A stretch of DNA of 64,000 nt from Aurelia coerulea (taxonomy: Eukaryota; Cnidaria; Scyphozoa; Semaeostomeae; Ulmaridae): the NCBI GenBank assembly GCA_039566865.1, contig CM076962.1, positions 7,682,743-7,746,742 on the forward strand. Direction: 5' to 3'. Shown here piece after piece: positions 1 through 11,887 of the stretch. Made by a program: the position numbers and the translations under genes. Below the pieces are notes generated by a model. That model had not been told where the DNA came from. It saw only the letters and a list, made by a program, of their open reading frames with translations, and did no database searches. Position 1 is the stretch's first letter. Every line of letters starts with the position of its first letter.

Positions 1-182
1 TCATGTAAAGCAAAGGTCACAGGTAGACAGGTAGACGCTCTGCATCCTTTGTTATGCAAATTATAAATGCTTACCAAGGTAAGATCAAGGTAAGCATTAC
101 TATTTAAACTTTTCTATTATTTCCACGTTCAAGTTTTTGTTTAGATTCAGCTTTCGAGCTAAATTATTTCCTCTTTTCCTAG

Positions 183-263
183 GCCGTTGAATTCCTGGTT
201 CAGAATTATCCATCTATTATTTTGCAATATGGCAAGGATGTCTTTCAAAGCAGAAGAAATCAG
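183..263 (+). CDS. Candidate internal exon of an unidentified host gene
   Basis: An 81-nt segment is preceded by a pyrimidine-rich stretch ending in CCTAG and followed by GTATGC, so it has a plausible acceptor and donor. It reads open for exactly 27 codons in phase 0, starting AVEFLVQNYP and ending FQSRRNQ. The composition is typical of a helical protein, and no transposon motif is visible. It ends in phase 0 and the candidate exon at 2345 also starts in phase 0, so the two can be consecutive, separated by an intron of about 2.1 kb. I do not recognise the protein; a helical-repeat trafficking-type protein would be a guess only. Too short for certainty. Confidence 0.45.
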
Positions 264-2344
264 GTATGCAAATTAACTTTGACATGGCCCAGATAATGGA
301 ATTGAATCGTATTTTCTACGAAGAATGTTGCAAAACTCAAGGCTACAAACCCTGCAATAATTGGGTTTGACCAAAGCAGCAACAGTTTTTGAAGCATTTT
401 GCCCATGCTTCGTCCAAAATCTTCTTTTTAATGAAAGAAATCGAATCAGCATAAGACATCAAGTTATCTGCAACCAACGCATGTCGAACATGCTGGTGTT
501 CATTGATCACATTTAAGTATGTCGTTTCAAATTAGATGTTACTTGGCATTTAATCGCGTCCCACTTTAATCTTCTATGTTTAACTTCAACAAATTTGGCA
601 TCAGTCAATAGTTGAGAAAATGTGCTATTTTGACATGGCATAAAAAACCCCTAAATTGTACTTTCTACGACTTTTGAAATTTTGTCAACATCTTTGTTAA
701 GTAGTGTTCAGGCAGACAGATAAATTGGTGGGTGCAGCCTTGGAACCAATAATGAAGAATACAGAAAGGTGATACAGAGATGTTACCGGGCTCGTGCTGA
801 ACTTGGCTTCGCACAATGGCCAACTGCTTAAAAAAGGTTTCTTGGAGCTGGGGAATCGACAATTATAACTGCCGTTTCTTAAGCGACTCGTTTTAGTGCC
901 TACTAAGAAGAGGCCAAGCATAGTGGAACCAGCACAGCAAATCACATAAGAGAAAATAACAAGATAATGATCATGTGCTTTGCTGATATTTGCGAGCCTA
1001 ATTTTGAGAAACCCAATTAGACGGTGTAGATCCGGGCAAGTCTTGATCGCAAGCGAGAAAGATAAATGAAAACGAACAATTTTACACGCCTTCATAAAAT
1101 GCAACAAGGCCAATAGTCGCTTTTTTCTTAATTCCACTCATGTTTTGGTATACCTGTTCTTGGAATTTCAAGGTTTCGACGAATTATGGCGTCTTCACTT
1201 ATATGATTAGGGCTGAAAACACTGAATCTTTAACGATGAAATTCTGACCGATAGCATTCACAACTATAGAAATGTATTGGAGGGACGAATATACTTTTGG
1301 AAATCTTTTCTGACAGTTCGATGAACTGTCAAACATATCGAGGAGATGAAGGTTTATCGCAAGATAAAAGGTAAACGATGCCCCCAATTCACACTTTCTT
1401 TCACTGAAAAGGTCACTTGTCATTTTTTCAATGGATTTTCTGAGGCACAAAAGCACTCACACACTCCTCCAAAAGATGTCCAATTTAAGCGCACAATCTG
1501 AAAGACATTTCTATTTGAAGTTACCATAAGAGGCGAACACAGGGGACTATTGGGTCCCCATTCGCAAAAGCTGAACTTTCAGAGATTTTAAAAACTTAAC
1601 TCAATTCACAAACATTCTCTGCGTAAGTCTGCAGTTTCCTTGTGGAGGCAAGGTTGAAAAAGATACATGCAGAAAGTATCTCTCAATTTAGATATCATGT
1701 GAGATTTGGCATTGCGCAGAACTTATGAAACACTTCAACAGTTTCGAGGGCATCTTCACTTGGTATCTAATTTGAGACAGAATATAATCCACAATTTCTG
1801 ATTCTTCGGGTCAATGCGCAGCCACTTCCCAGTGCTTCACTTCAACTATGCAACTATGCAGCCCAAAGCTCAAAGGTTGAAGTCAAAGTGATCACACGGA
1901 TCGACCACTTTTTGCAAATGCACCGGTGGTGTTTGGTGCCTTTCAGTTAATTTCCTTTAAGAACATTTGTCAAACCTTACACACAGATAGGAAAACTAGT
2001 AGCAAACAAATTTGTTAAGTACGGATAATTCTTTGACCAACAATTTAGTAGTATCTTCTACCAACATCGCTTTATTTTGACACGTTGCTGTCTTTGAATC
2101 GGCAAATTCAATCACTACACTCTAGAAGATTTACGATCAGCTTTCAATGAAAACTGTTCAATGGCACCACGATATTTGTGTGTGAAATATCCTAGTAATA
2201 TAATAGGAACCCAGAACCATTCTATTTGGTACTTCAAACTGTTATTGTTGACTGTTGTATCTATGTGCATCATCATGCTCCATTTAAAAGATTCTGATAA
2301 AATCGTTTTTAGCCAAGCGTTAAGTATGAAATACTTTTTTCCAG
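264..2344. other. Unassigned, probably intronic DNA
   Basis: This is AT-rich sequence between the two exon candidates. On the minus strand there are open frames at 697-1137 (146 codons) and 1199-1456 (85 codons). I cannot match them to a family, and they show no convincing start context or splice structure. No tandem repeats or terminal inverted repeats stood out. Confidence 0.35.
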
Positions 2345-2435
2345 TGGAAAATTCTGCTGGACTGCTTGCTAAAGACAATACGAAATGAGTTGTATGAGCG
2401 ATGGAATAAAGAAACATATTTAGAAGCGCTTAAAG
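2345..2435 (+). CDS. Candidate internal exon of the same host gene
   Basis: A 91-nt segment starts after a strong acceptor (ACTTTTTTCCAG) and ends at AAAG|GTAAGT, a consensus donor. It reads open from its first base: it starts WKILLDCLLK, has ELYERWNKE in the middle, and ends LEALK plus one base (phase 1 exit). Start phase and amphipathic composition match the exon candidate at 183-263. Minus-strand and other-frame ORFs over this segment are shadows. The LINE copies that begin about 110 bp downstream would lie in the following intron. The phase-1 exit does not match the phase-0 terminal exon at 9746, so at least one linking exon is missing or unrecognised. Confidence 0.5.
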
Positions 2436-2544
2436 GTAAGTTTGTATCGTATTTTTTATTTTTTTTGCTTCACATGCCCCAGGAAGAGAATCATCTTGAT
2501 TGACTTTAAAATAATTACACATACTTGATAATTGATTCGAAGGG

Positions 2545-5500
2545 CAGGACCCGAATGAAGAAGAAACCTGGGATGGACTTGCTTAATAACAACAACATTA
2601 CAAAAGATCTCCTGGGAAGAAAAGGACTGCACCTCAATACTAGAGGTATTGCAAGGTTTGCTATGAACCTATTAGGTAAGTTGAATCATCTTTGATGAAA
2701 ATTTTATTAATCCTAGGGAGGATGATGTCAGTTGCAACTATTATGTATCACAAAATAGTAGTAGCAGTGGTAAAGACTGCGGTCATCAGCATCTTGGGTA
2801 CAAAAAAGGTCTTACAATTGCATCTCTCGATGTAAATGGTCTGCGCAGTCATTTAGACGAAGTGCAATCTTTAATTTATGATAATGGGATTCACATTCTT
2901 GCTCTAAATGAGACAAAACTGCCACCTGACCACCCCAAGGAGCTCACAAAAATAGAGGGTTAGCAGCAAACAAGACTGGACAGAAATGCCAGTGGTGGAG
3001 GGGTAGCCTTGTATATAAAAGATTCTCTAAACTATACAAGGCGAGATGATCTGCCTGTTAAGGATCTTGAACTTATTTGTGTAGAAATTGAGCCACCAAA
3101 GAGTAAGTCTTATCTCTTAGTTGCTTGGTATCGACCCCCGAATGATCCTGTTGACTCCTTCAAGAAGCTTGAGGCAAACCTTGCCTATTTGGATAAGGAA
3201 GGAAAAGAAATAATTCTTCTAGGTGATACCAATTGTGATCTCTCTGATGGTTCTGATGGACAATTAAGAGATAACAATTAAAAACATATATGTGACCTCT
3301 ATGACCTGTTTGGTCTGGAGCAGCTTATTAGGGAGCCAACCAGGGTCACTCTTGATACATCAACTATTATTGACCACATTGCAACTACATCACCTAGAAA
3401 CGTTCTAACATCTGGAGTGTACAAAGTTACAATGAGTGACCATTATATGGTCTATTGCGTTCGTAAATTCAATGGCAATTTGAAAAAAGATCACAAAAAT
3501 ATTAGGACAAGAATCATGAAAAACTTTTCCGAAGAAGCTTTTTTAAGTGATGTTGCTAGCATAGATTGGGAGCAACTACTTGGTCATTCTGATGACATAA
3601 ATGTACTTGTTAACAACTGGTCATCGCTTTTCTCTTCCATCATTGAGAAGCATGCTCCTCTTAGGCAAGTAAGAGTTTCAGAGAGGTACTGCCCATGGGT
3701 CAATGCTAACTTAAATGGTTTGATTCGGACAAGGGAAAGGCTGAAAAAAGCTGCTGTGAAATACAATTCACAGATTTTGATGGCCTGTTACAAACAAGTT
3801 AGAAACAGAGTTAACAATCTTAACCTGACACTGAAAAGGCAGTACTTTTCTGAAAAAATAACAATGCAACAGGGTAACATGAAAAAGTCCTGGAAAACTT
3901 TGAACCAGCTCCTTAACAAGCGTTCAAAAACAACCAATATTGATAGTTTGAAAGGCGGTAATGACAATAATATTGTTGATAAACAAGAGATTGTGGAGAC
4001 TGAGCAAATTCTTCTGCTCTATAGGCAAGGACTTGGCCAAAAATATAAAAGAAAAGCCAAATCCATTCCTTTCAGGGGAATACCAAATCAACAAAGAGGG
4101 TAAAACCTTTAAATTTGGAGCAATTAGTGAGCAGAAAATAGGAGATGCAATTGGAAAGATCAAGACGGCGAAAAGTTTTGGCCATGACAATATCTCAAGC
4201 TATTTCCTCAAGCTAGCACTACCCTTTATCTCAAAGTCTCTTGCCCACCTTTTTCATATTTCTATTGAGACAAGTACATTTCCTGACTCATGGAAAATTG
4301 CTAGGGTAACACCAATCTTTAAAGAGGGTGAGAAGTGTGAAAGGTCAAACTATCGTCCAATTTCTGTGCTACCAGTCATAGCAAGACTTTTTGAAAAGCT
4401 TGTTTTTGACCAGTTGTACCAGTATCTAGATGAAAATGGATTTCTGTCACCAGACCAGTCTGGTTTCAGAGCCCTCCATTCAACTGTTACATCTTTGCTT
4501 AAATGTACAGATGACTGGTACAATGGGTTAGACACAGGACAGATGACTGGATTGATTTTCATTGATCTGAAAAAAGCATTTGATACTGTTGATCATGAAA
4601 TTCTCTGCAAAAAACTTTATCTTTATGGGGTTCAAGACAGAGAACTTGCATGGTTCAAATCTTACCTGTCTAGTAGGAAACAGTTTGCACGAGTAAATGG
4701 TGCAGATTCAAAAATTGAGGAAATTGAGATTGGAGTCCCTCAAGGTTCTTGTCTTGGCCCTCTGCTTTTCTTAGTCTACATCAATGACCTTTCTCTAGCA
4801 ATTAAGAACTCAAAAACATCCATGTATGCTGATGATACCAGTATTTACCTCTGTTCCAAGGACATTCCTCAGCTAAACAAGGAAATTAATGAAGATTTAA
4901 AAAAGCTAGAAGAATGGCTTACGGGCAACAAGTTATCCTTGAATGTAGCTAAAACATATTCAATGCTAATTGCCTCTCAACAAAAACACAAATCTCTTAC
5001 ACATTCAAACATAAGATTTGATCCAAAATAAGAGAAAAGGAAATTGAGATACGCAACAAGGCAAAGTACTTAGGTGTTCAAATAGATGACAATCTTAATT
5101 GGAAAAAACACATCAGAGCAGTTTCTGCTAAAGTCTCTCGTGCTGTTGGGTTTTTGAAATATTCAAAACCGTACCTCCCAATTACAACTGTGAAGACTCT
5201 TTATACTAGCATTGTAGAACCCCATTTTCATTATTGCTGCTCAGTGTGGGGTTGCTGTAATGCTGCAGAAATTCAGCATCTGCAGAAGCTCCAGAACAGG
5301 GCAGCTAGGATTGTTACAAATAGTAGATTTGGTGCTGCTATCAAGCCTATGTTTGAAAGTTTGGAGTAGAAAACCATACAGCAGTTGATTAACACACACT
5401 CAAAGATTGTAACTTTCAAGTCTCTGCAGAATCTTGCCCCAAAATACCTTTGTGACCTTTTCAATAAAAATAGTGTATGTTCTTCCCGCAACCTCTGCAA

Positions 5501-5835
5501 CACAAATACTGATGTTAGGTTGCCTAAGAAAAACACAGCGCAAGGACAAAAAGCCTTTTCCTTCCGAGGTGCTAAGTTATGGAACAGCCTCTCTACCGAG
5601 GCTAAACTGGCACCCTCCCTTTACAAATTCAAGAAAAGCATTTGAATATTGGCAGTGGGGTTTCTCGGATTATCTGGGGTCTGCCTGGCCTTTGGTTTTG
5701 GGCTTGATTTCTGCTGGGTCGGCCATTGGGATTCTGGGCGCGCTTGATGGCTTGTGTGGTGGGAGATGGGGATGTCGCCGTGTCTGTACTTTGTTGTTGT
5801 TGTTGTCAAGTTATTTTGATTCGAAATGCAAAAAG
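2545..5835 (+). mobile_element. Non-LTR retrotransposon (APE-type LINE, jockey superfamily), degraded
   Basis: The order is that of a CR1/L2-like LINE. First comes an ORF1 tail whose last residues (KGLHLNTRG, then LAxN-like) resemble the C-terminus of SGNH/esterase-type ORF1 proteins. Then follow an APE endonuclease, a reverse transcriptase with FIDLKKAFD, GVPQGSCLGP and YADD motifs, and a C-terminal region ending in the family motif FRGAKLWNSL. A G/T-rich 3' UTR runs to about 5835. The element probably sits in a host intron. It carries several inactivating changes and is not autonomous. The 5' boundary is uncertain. Confidence 0.85.
2802..5645 (+). pseudogene. LINE ORF2: APE endonuclease and reverse transcriptase, broken
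   Basis: The frame opens at about 2802 with KKGLTIASLDVNGLRSH, the first endonuclease block. It continues through GDTNCDL and the SDH motif (MSDHYMVY), then into the RT: NYRPISVLP, ALHSTVTSLL, FIDLKKAFDTVDH, VPQGSCLGPLLF and MYADDTSIYL. In-frame stops occur at 2961 (TAG where a tryptophan is likely), 3279 (TAA) and 5367 (TAG, again at a likely tryptophan). Frame changes occur near 4003 and near 5031. Full-length ORF2 proteins of this kind have about 900-1000 residues, which fits the 2.85 kb span. The protein cannot be made from this copy. Confidence 0.88.
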
Positions 5836-6295
5836 CTTTCATTTTTTTCATTTTTCATTATTTTTACACGGTAGCCCCGTCAATCGAGAGGATTGCTTTA
5901 CAGGGGGCCGTGTCAAACTTTACAATATTACTAAAAATTACTAACAAATGACCTATATTTACAATCTAAAATAAAAAAATAAATGAAAAATAATGGAGTT
6001 AGCCTGAGAGAGGCAAATTACTTTTCAGCCTACTTTTAAAAATGCTAAGACACGGCGCTTGTTTGACATCCAAAGGCAATTCATTCCAAGTCTTTGCACC
6101 CCGGAAAGATATCGCTTTCTGCCCATTGCAAGTTTTCATCCTTGGAACAAGGACATCGGCAATGGCATTCCGCAAATTCATACTGATATCACGCGCAGAG
6201 TTTTTCTTGAAAGGTTTGAAAGATAGCCGGGTTTGACAATGCTTTGTATATAATAGTAGCTGTCTCGCATTTTATCATTTCCATAACCGGGAAGC
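5836..6295 (-). mobile_element. 3' end of a second LINE (same family as the 19441-20463 copy)
   Basis: Read on the minus strand, the C-terminal coding part includes LRNAIADVLVPRM and GQKAISFRGAKTWNELPLD. It is followed by a 3' UTR with a GGCCCCCTGTAAAG-type segment and a TGAAA-rich tail. The same 3' UTR and peptide occur at 19441-20463. The copy is severely 5'-truncated and lies directly behind the 3' end of the + strand LINE, so two L2-like insertions are tail to tail. Confidence 0.8.
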
Positions 6296-6439
6296 TAGCT
6301 TCTTAAATATAAAATAAAAGAAACTAATCAAATTCGAATATTTACAGTAAACTAAATTATAAGCTAAATTAAACAAAGGTACATACATATCTACAGTTAT
6401 CCCCTAGGTATCAAACAGACAGAACCCACCCTAAGACCT

Positions 6440-6835
6440 CTAATGCATATTGTACTGGCATACGTTGCATGTACATTGTATTCCATTCCATTGTTTCATG
6501 ATTTGTTGGAAAGTTTTGAGATTTTCAGTTGATTTTGTCTCATTAGAGAGACTATTCCATGTACTGGGTGTCTTAGGTCGATTTGGTGGGGGTCGGGCTT
6601 GGGGTTGGTGGTGGGGTGGATTCCTGGGTCGTCTAATAAAGTTCCCTGCCTTACTTTTCTTTTCTATACTGAATATATTGTAAATATTGTATTTTGATAA
6701 ACATATTAGCTTCTTTTTATTTTCTATTAAGTATTAATTATTGTATTATTGTAGTTATTGTATTTTATCAACCTTTGTTGAAGGGTCACCCTCCCTAAAT
6801 GATTGAAAATGAAAATGAAACCAGTTTCAGCTTAG
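6440..6835 (+). repeat. Possible LINE 3' tail
   Basis: A GGGGTTGGTGG-type G/T-rich stretch followed by TTGTATTATTGTAG repeats ends in (GAAAAT)n-like sequence near 6815-6830. This resembles the 3' UTR and short-repeat tail of the LINE ending at 5835. No coding motif is present, so the call rests on composition and tail form only. Confidence 0.3.
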
Positions 6836-6894
6836 TTTTCATTGAGCGCCACATCTCATTTTACAACATGATATAATATTCTTGTATTGGGAGT

Positions 6895-7200
6895 ACCGGG
6901 TGACCCAACACACAAAGTCAAACTTTTTGAGAGATTATCCAAATTTTATTGCATTCCCAATCATGAAATATCTTTACGCACAGTTTTGCCATCTACCATC
7001 TTAATTTTTAACTTATTGCTAATTCTTTAAATCACCTTGAATTTGTGGAAATTTGTGCTTTTATACCATTTACAACGCAAACTTTGCTTTCACGTCGTAT
7101 TGCAAGATTTAGATTTATGATAATATTCTCGCTCAAAATATGGCATTTCCTGCCATTATTTGGTCGCTTCTCTGTCTCACACCATGACCCATAGGACACC
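6895..7200. repeat. Solo MITE end (TA-CCGGGTGACCC)
   Basis: TACCGGGTGACCCAACACAC at 6895 matches the terminal repeat of the mariner-type MITE at 31361. No matching inverted end was found before the LINE fragment that begins near 7340. It looks like one end of an element whose other end was lost. The rest of the interval is AT-rich without recognisable genes. Confidence 0.4.
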
Positions 7201-7339
7201 AAGTGTGTATCAGTGTGAAATTTATATCAGTAGAGAGCCACCTTAAGTTATTGTTTTTTGTGTTTGAGCTTATTTTACTTGGTAGCGAGCCACCTTATCA
7301 CTGTTTCATGATTTTGAAATTTTCAGTAGTGAATTTAGA

Positions 7340-8490
7340 TATTCTCATAAATCATAAAGTACCCACAACCATTGTCAAAGATGTGGGAGACCTTGTGTCA
7401 AAGCCTTTGTCGATGATATTCAATTCATCATTAGAAAACGGTATGTTCCCAGACATTTGGAACTTGCAAGAGTAACTCCTATATTTAAATCAGGTGCCAA
7501 AAAAAATGTAAACAATTATAGGCCCATTTCGATTATTTAAATTTTTTCTAGGATCCTGGAGCGGATAGTACACGATCAGATGTTTGATTTCTTTCTTGAA
7601 AATAATGTAATCGCCAAGAATCAGTCAGCTTTTCGTAAACTATACTCCACAATAACATCCTTGATATGCAGTACCGATATTTGGTATGAAAATATTGATA
7701 GTAAAAAATTGAACCCTACCATATTTCTTGACCTTAAGAAAGCATTTGATAGGGTCGATCACAAACTAGTGGTCGAAAAATTGTGCAGATACGGTATAAG
7801 GGGCACCGCTGGGAACTGGTTTCAGTCCTATTTAGATCATAGGAAGCAATTTTGTTCTATAAACGGACAGAGATCAATGACAAGTGATTGTGCCATAAAC
7901 CTCAAGGTTTCTGCTTAGGTCCTCTCATGTTTATCATATATCTGAACGACTTCGAGAAGTGTTTGAATTTTTCCCAAGCAAGTATCTATGCCGATGATAC
8001 AAATGTAACGGTCGCATCGGATGATATTTGAGAAAAACTGGTCTTAGAGGCGCAACAGGAATTGCTCAACCTCTCGGAGTGGATTTCCTTTATTAGAATG
8101 AATGGTTTCTCAAGTTATATGAGAATAAATAAGTCGAGCCAGTAAGTAAAACAAGGGTATAAGGGGCACCGCTGGGAACTGGTTTCAGTCCTATTTAGAT
8201 CATAGGAAGCAATTTTGTTCTATAAACGGACAGAGATCAATGACAAGTGAGGTAACATGTGCCATACCTCAAGGTTTCTGCTTAGGTCCTCTCATGTTTA
8301 TCATATATCTGAACGACTTCGAGAAGTGTTTGAATTTTTCCCAAGCAAGTATCTATGCCGATGATACAAATGTAACGGTCGCATCGGATGATTTTGAGAA
8401 ACTGGTCTTAGAGGCGCAACAGGAATTGCTCAACCTCTCGGAGTGGATGAGAATAAATAAGTTAAGTCTCGTGGGCGACTGCCATTGATT
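7340..8490 (+). pseudogene. LINE reverse transcriptase fragment with internal duplication
   Basis: RT motifs can be read as NNYRPISII, STITSLICSTD, IFLDLKKAFDRVDH, then GFCLGPLMFIIYLNDF and IYADDTNV. There is a frame change near 7467, a stop in the NNYRPISII region, and a partial direct duplication: 7794-8090 and 8156-8450 are near copies of the same RT segment. The first copy has small indels relative to the second (altered QGF block, ATATTTGAGAAAAA against ATTTTGAGAAA). The fragment lacks the endonuclease and the C-terminal part. Confidence 0.8.
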
Positions 8491-8711
8491 GTCATGAAAA
8501 CATTTGGAGCGACAAGGCAGGCCCGGAACGACAGCAAGCGCCGAGATTTGTCCGAGAAGATGCATTTTACGTCAAGGAAAAATCCAAGAAATGACGGGAA
8601 TTTGACACAAAAAATCGTATCAGAAAAAATTCTTTTGCAGAAAAACTGGCCCATGCCCCAAAAAAGTCTTGGTGGAGTATTACTTGGTGGAGTAAAAAGT
8701 CTTATTATCTA

Positions 8712-9254
8712 CCGGGTGTCCCAAAAAAAGTACTCCGGTTTAAAAAATCACCAAAAATCAATCATCAACCCTCTGATAAAATTGTCTTTTTCACTTGTTT
8801 TGCCAAAGACCCAAAATATTTCTAGATTATAAAATTTTTGCTTTTGATACAACAAGGTAGAAAAATTACAGGCTGGAAAACCTTATTTTGAGTTATAGTT
8901 TTAAAGCAAAATACTCAATTGTGTCTAAGAGTCAAAGTTTTCAGATTTTATAACATCATTTAAGTCTCTAATGATAGTGCGCATTTCTTTCTGTCATTTA
9001 TGACCAAACTAGAAGCTTTACATGCACAAAAAATTGATCTGGCATCATCAGTGATTTTTTGCAGTATGATTCAAAACCAGGCAACTCCAAAAAGAGCTAA
9101 ATTTGCTACTTTTTAAACCAATTAAAAAATTTGGTTTATCTGGGAAAATAATTTGGTTCTTGATCTACTTGACAAAAAAAGGAAATTAGGATCGGTTGTG
9201 TAATCAAATTCTGGTGATTTTTCAAACGGGAGTACTTTTTTTTTGGACACCTGG
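8712..9254. mobile_element. Mariner-type MITE (TA-flanked, CCGGGTGTCCC ends)
   Basis: A 543-bp segment has inverted ends: CCGGGTGTCCCAAAAAAA then GTACTCC on the left, and GGAGTACTTTTTTTTTGG then ACACCTGG on the right. It is flanked by TA on both sides. There is no coding capacity. TA duplication and a short AT-rich interior fit non-autonomous Tc1/mariner-superfamily elements. Five other elements in this window share the terminal motif. Confidence 0.8.
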
Positions 9255-9256
9255 TA

Positions 9257-9745
9257 TTATTCTAGCGTTGGGTTTTTCGAAATTACAGCGTATTTTAAAC
9301 ATAAACTCATTTGAAGACGGTGAATTTATCAAGTTTCTAAGTCGCAAACAAGGAGAATAGATTAATGTAGAATCCAGCTGAGTAACAAAAATGTTTGGGT
9401 CACACCCCTGGTCAGCAGAACCATTCTACAATTTCCGAGAATTTCTGTAGATTTCATTGCGATGTCATAACAAATTAGCGCAGGAATTTAGAGAACAAAA
9501 TCAAAATTTGGAATCTACATGGAAAGGTGACCTAAACAAACTCCAACAGAGTAAAGTAGGCATAGTGGTAGAGCTCCATATCATTATGGCAAGAGACAAA
9601 AATATAATCAAATTTTAATGATCTTTCTAAAGTGTCACTTCTTCGGGTCACCAATATCTTCGTCTACATTTAAAGAATTATGACTGCATAAACTGATAGG
9701 CCTAATTGTAAACAAACAAATTTTGTTTTAAAACGTTGTTTGCAG
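9257..9745. other. Unassigned stretch with one weak exon-like segment
   Basis: A short open segment begins after TTTTTCGAAATTACAG at 9289 and reads RILNINSFEDGEF... to a TAG at about 9358. I found no consensus donor in phase with the neighbouring exon candidates. The rest is AT-rich and likely intronic. Confidence 0.25.
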
Positions 9746-9904
9746 CTTGATGAAACATTCCAGTTGTGCCAAAAGTTTCTTTGTCCCCCTGATGCCCAAC
9801 TGAAAGCTGAGAAGTTTTCTGAACGTATTCAGACAACTTTTGATGTCAAAGGGCTCTTAAAGAAGCAAAGAACTGTTCAGCACACACGATACAGTATTTG
9901 TTGA
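9746..9904 (+). CDS. Candidate terminal exon of an unidentified host gene
   Basis: The sequence follows a good acceptor (CGTTGTTTGCAG) and reads open for 52 codons to TGA at 9902-9904. It starts LDETFQLCQKFLCPPD, continues LKAEKFSERIQ, and ends HTRYSIC. Codon use and composition differ from the surrounding AT-rich repeat DNA, and no transposon family motif is visible. It may be the last exon of the gene represented at 183 and 2345, but phases show that another exon would be needed. The 164-bp satellite begins about 50 bp downstream. No AATAAA is obvious close to the stop. Confidence 0.5.
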   Translation, partial: LDETFQLCQKFLCPPDAQLKAEKFSERIQTTFDVKGLLKKQRTVQHTRYSIC

Positions 9905-10073
9905 AAACGTCGCACAATTTTCGTGTTAAAATTGATTTTTCAACGGTTTCCTGTGTTACTTTTGATGCTGAATCCGAAAATCAATGTTCCCAAGCCCAAA
10001 AATGCCAGGAAACATCATTTTTTGGCATGCGTAAATGCATTTGATGCCACAGTGGTATTAAAATCATAAAATA

Positions 10074-10860
10074 CAGGGTGTCCCAAAAAACATGTGCGCT
10101 GTTTGAGTGGCTTCTGCAGAGCAGCCATAAATCCAATTTTTCTGTTTTTAAGGTTCTTGACAGGAGAGACTTCAAATTAAAGTTTGACACCAAGTTTGAG
10201 TAAATCTAATCGTTAGTCGCTGATTTATGGAGCAAGAAAGCCAAAATTGTTGGTTGCCTGAAAACCAGAGGATTCATTATTCTCCATTGCGTTAAAATCA
10301 ACGAAATTGATTGCAAAAAACTAGCTAGCTCTGTTTTCTGATGATGGTCATAAGTGAGACAGATAGTCATACATTGAATTCTGTGACAACCAAAAATATT
10401 GGACAAATCTAGGGTTGCTAGAATTGGCAATGTGCAACGCAAGTGCTTCAGGCCCTGGCATGCGCCCATCAGATATTTTGCTTCTCGAAAGTGATTGAGT
10501 CGTTTTAAATCAACACTATTGCGTTCAGCAGTCTGCTTGGTCAATATTCTTGAGTTATATGGTAATTAATTACTCCCAAATGCGTTTCCTGGCATAACAT
10601 TAAATTTTAAGTTCATTTAACATTAAATTTCAAGTTATAAGGCTAAGTACGGAGATAAAATCCACTGGTTTGGAAGCAACGAGTGATTGTGACTTTCTTT
10701 CTCAATAAATCAGCAACCACTTGTCAGATTTACACAAACTTGGTGCCAAACTCTAATTTGAAATCCCTTCTATTCGCAAATCTGAAAAACAGGAAAGTTA
10801 GATTTATGGCTCCTCCATAGTAGCCATTCAAACGGCACACATGTTTTTTGGGACACCCTG
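10074..10860. mobile_element. TA-type MITE inserted in the 164-bp array
   Basis: Ends are CAGGGTGTCCCAAAAAAC then ATGTGC, and the inverted GCACACATGTTTTTTGGG then ACACCCTG. Inner arms continue with further inverted homology (AGCCATAAATCC against GATTTATGGCTCC). The left flank is TA; the right flank is TG, so the duplication has decayed or the boundary is shifted. The 787-bp interior has no gene. The insertion splits a 164-bp monomer. Confidence 0.75.
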
Positions 10861-11887
10861 TGTATTATATTTACTTTAAGATGCAATTTTAGAGTGTACA
10901 TACTATATTTGAGCTGCTGAATCCCGAAAAAAATGTTGTAAAGCCAAAAAAATTCCTGGAGGCATCGATTTCCGGCATGCATTGATGCCATCGGTGACAT
11001 TATTGTGTCAAAATCATGAAAATATTTTATTTTGAATTTGTAATGTAGTTTTCAGAGCGTGAATATTTGAGGTGGTGAATCCGAATAAAATGGTCCACAG
11101 CCAAAGAAATTCCAGGAAGCATCAATTTCCGACATGTTTCGATGCCTTTGATGCCATATAATAGTATTAAAATTATAAAAATCTTCTATGTCTACCTTAT
11201 AACGTAATTTAGAGAACGTAAGTGCTATATTTGAGGTGCTGAATCCGAAAAACAATGTTCCAGAGCCAAAAAATTCCAGGAAGCATCAATTTCCGGCATT
11301 TTTCGATGCTTTTGATGCCATATAATAGTATTAAAATTATAAAAATCTTCTATGGCTACCTTATAACGTAATTTAGAGAGCGTAAATGCTATATTTGAGG
11401 TGCGGAATCCGAAAAACAATGTTCCAGAGCCAAAAAATTCCAGGAAGCATCAATTTCCGGCATGTTTCGATGCCTTTGATGCCATATAATAGTATTGAAA
11501 TTATAAAAATCTTCTATGTCTACCTTATAACGTAATTTAGAGAGCGTAAATGCTATATTTGAGGTGCGGAATCCGAAAAACAATGTTCCAGAGCCAAAAA
11601 ATTCCAGGAAGCATCAATTTCCGGCATGTTTCGATGCCTTTGATGCCATATAATAGTATTAAAATTATAAAAATCTTCTATGTTTACCTTATAACGTAAT
11701 TTAGAGAGCGTAAATGCTATATTTGAGGTGCTGAATCCGAAAAACAATGTTCCAGAGGCAAAAAATTCCAGGAAGCATCAATTTCCGGCATGTTTCGATG
11801 CCTTTGATGCCATATAATAGTATTAAAATTATAAAAGTCTTCTATGGCTACCTTATAACGTAATTTAGAGAGCGTAAATGCTATATT

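Noticed and set aside
697..1456. Minus-strand frames of 146 and 85 codons
   Set aside because: No recognisable domain, no splice structure and no consistent frame. Probably chance in AT-rich DNA.
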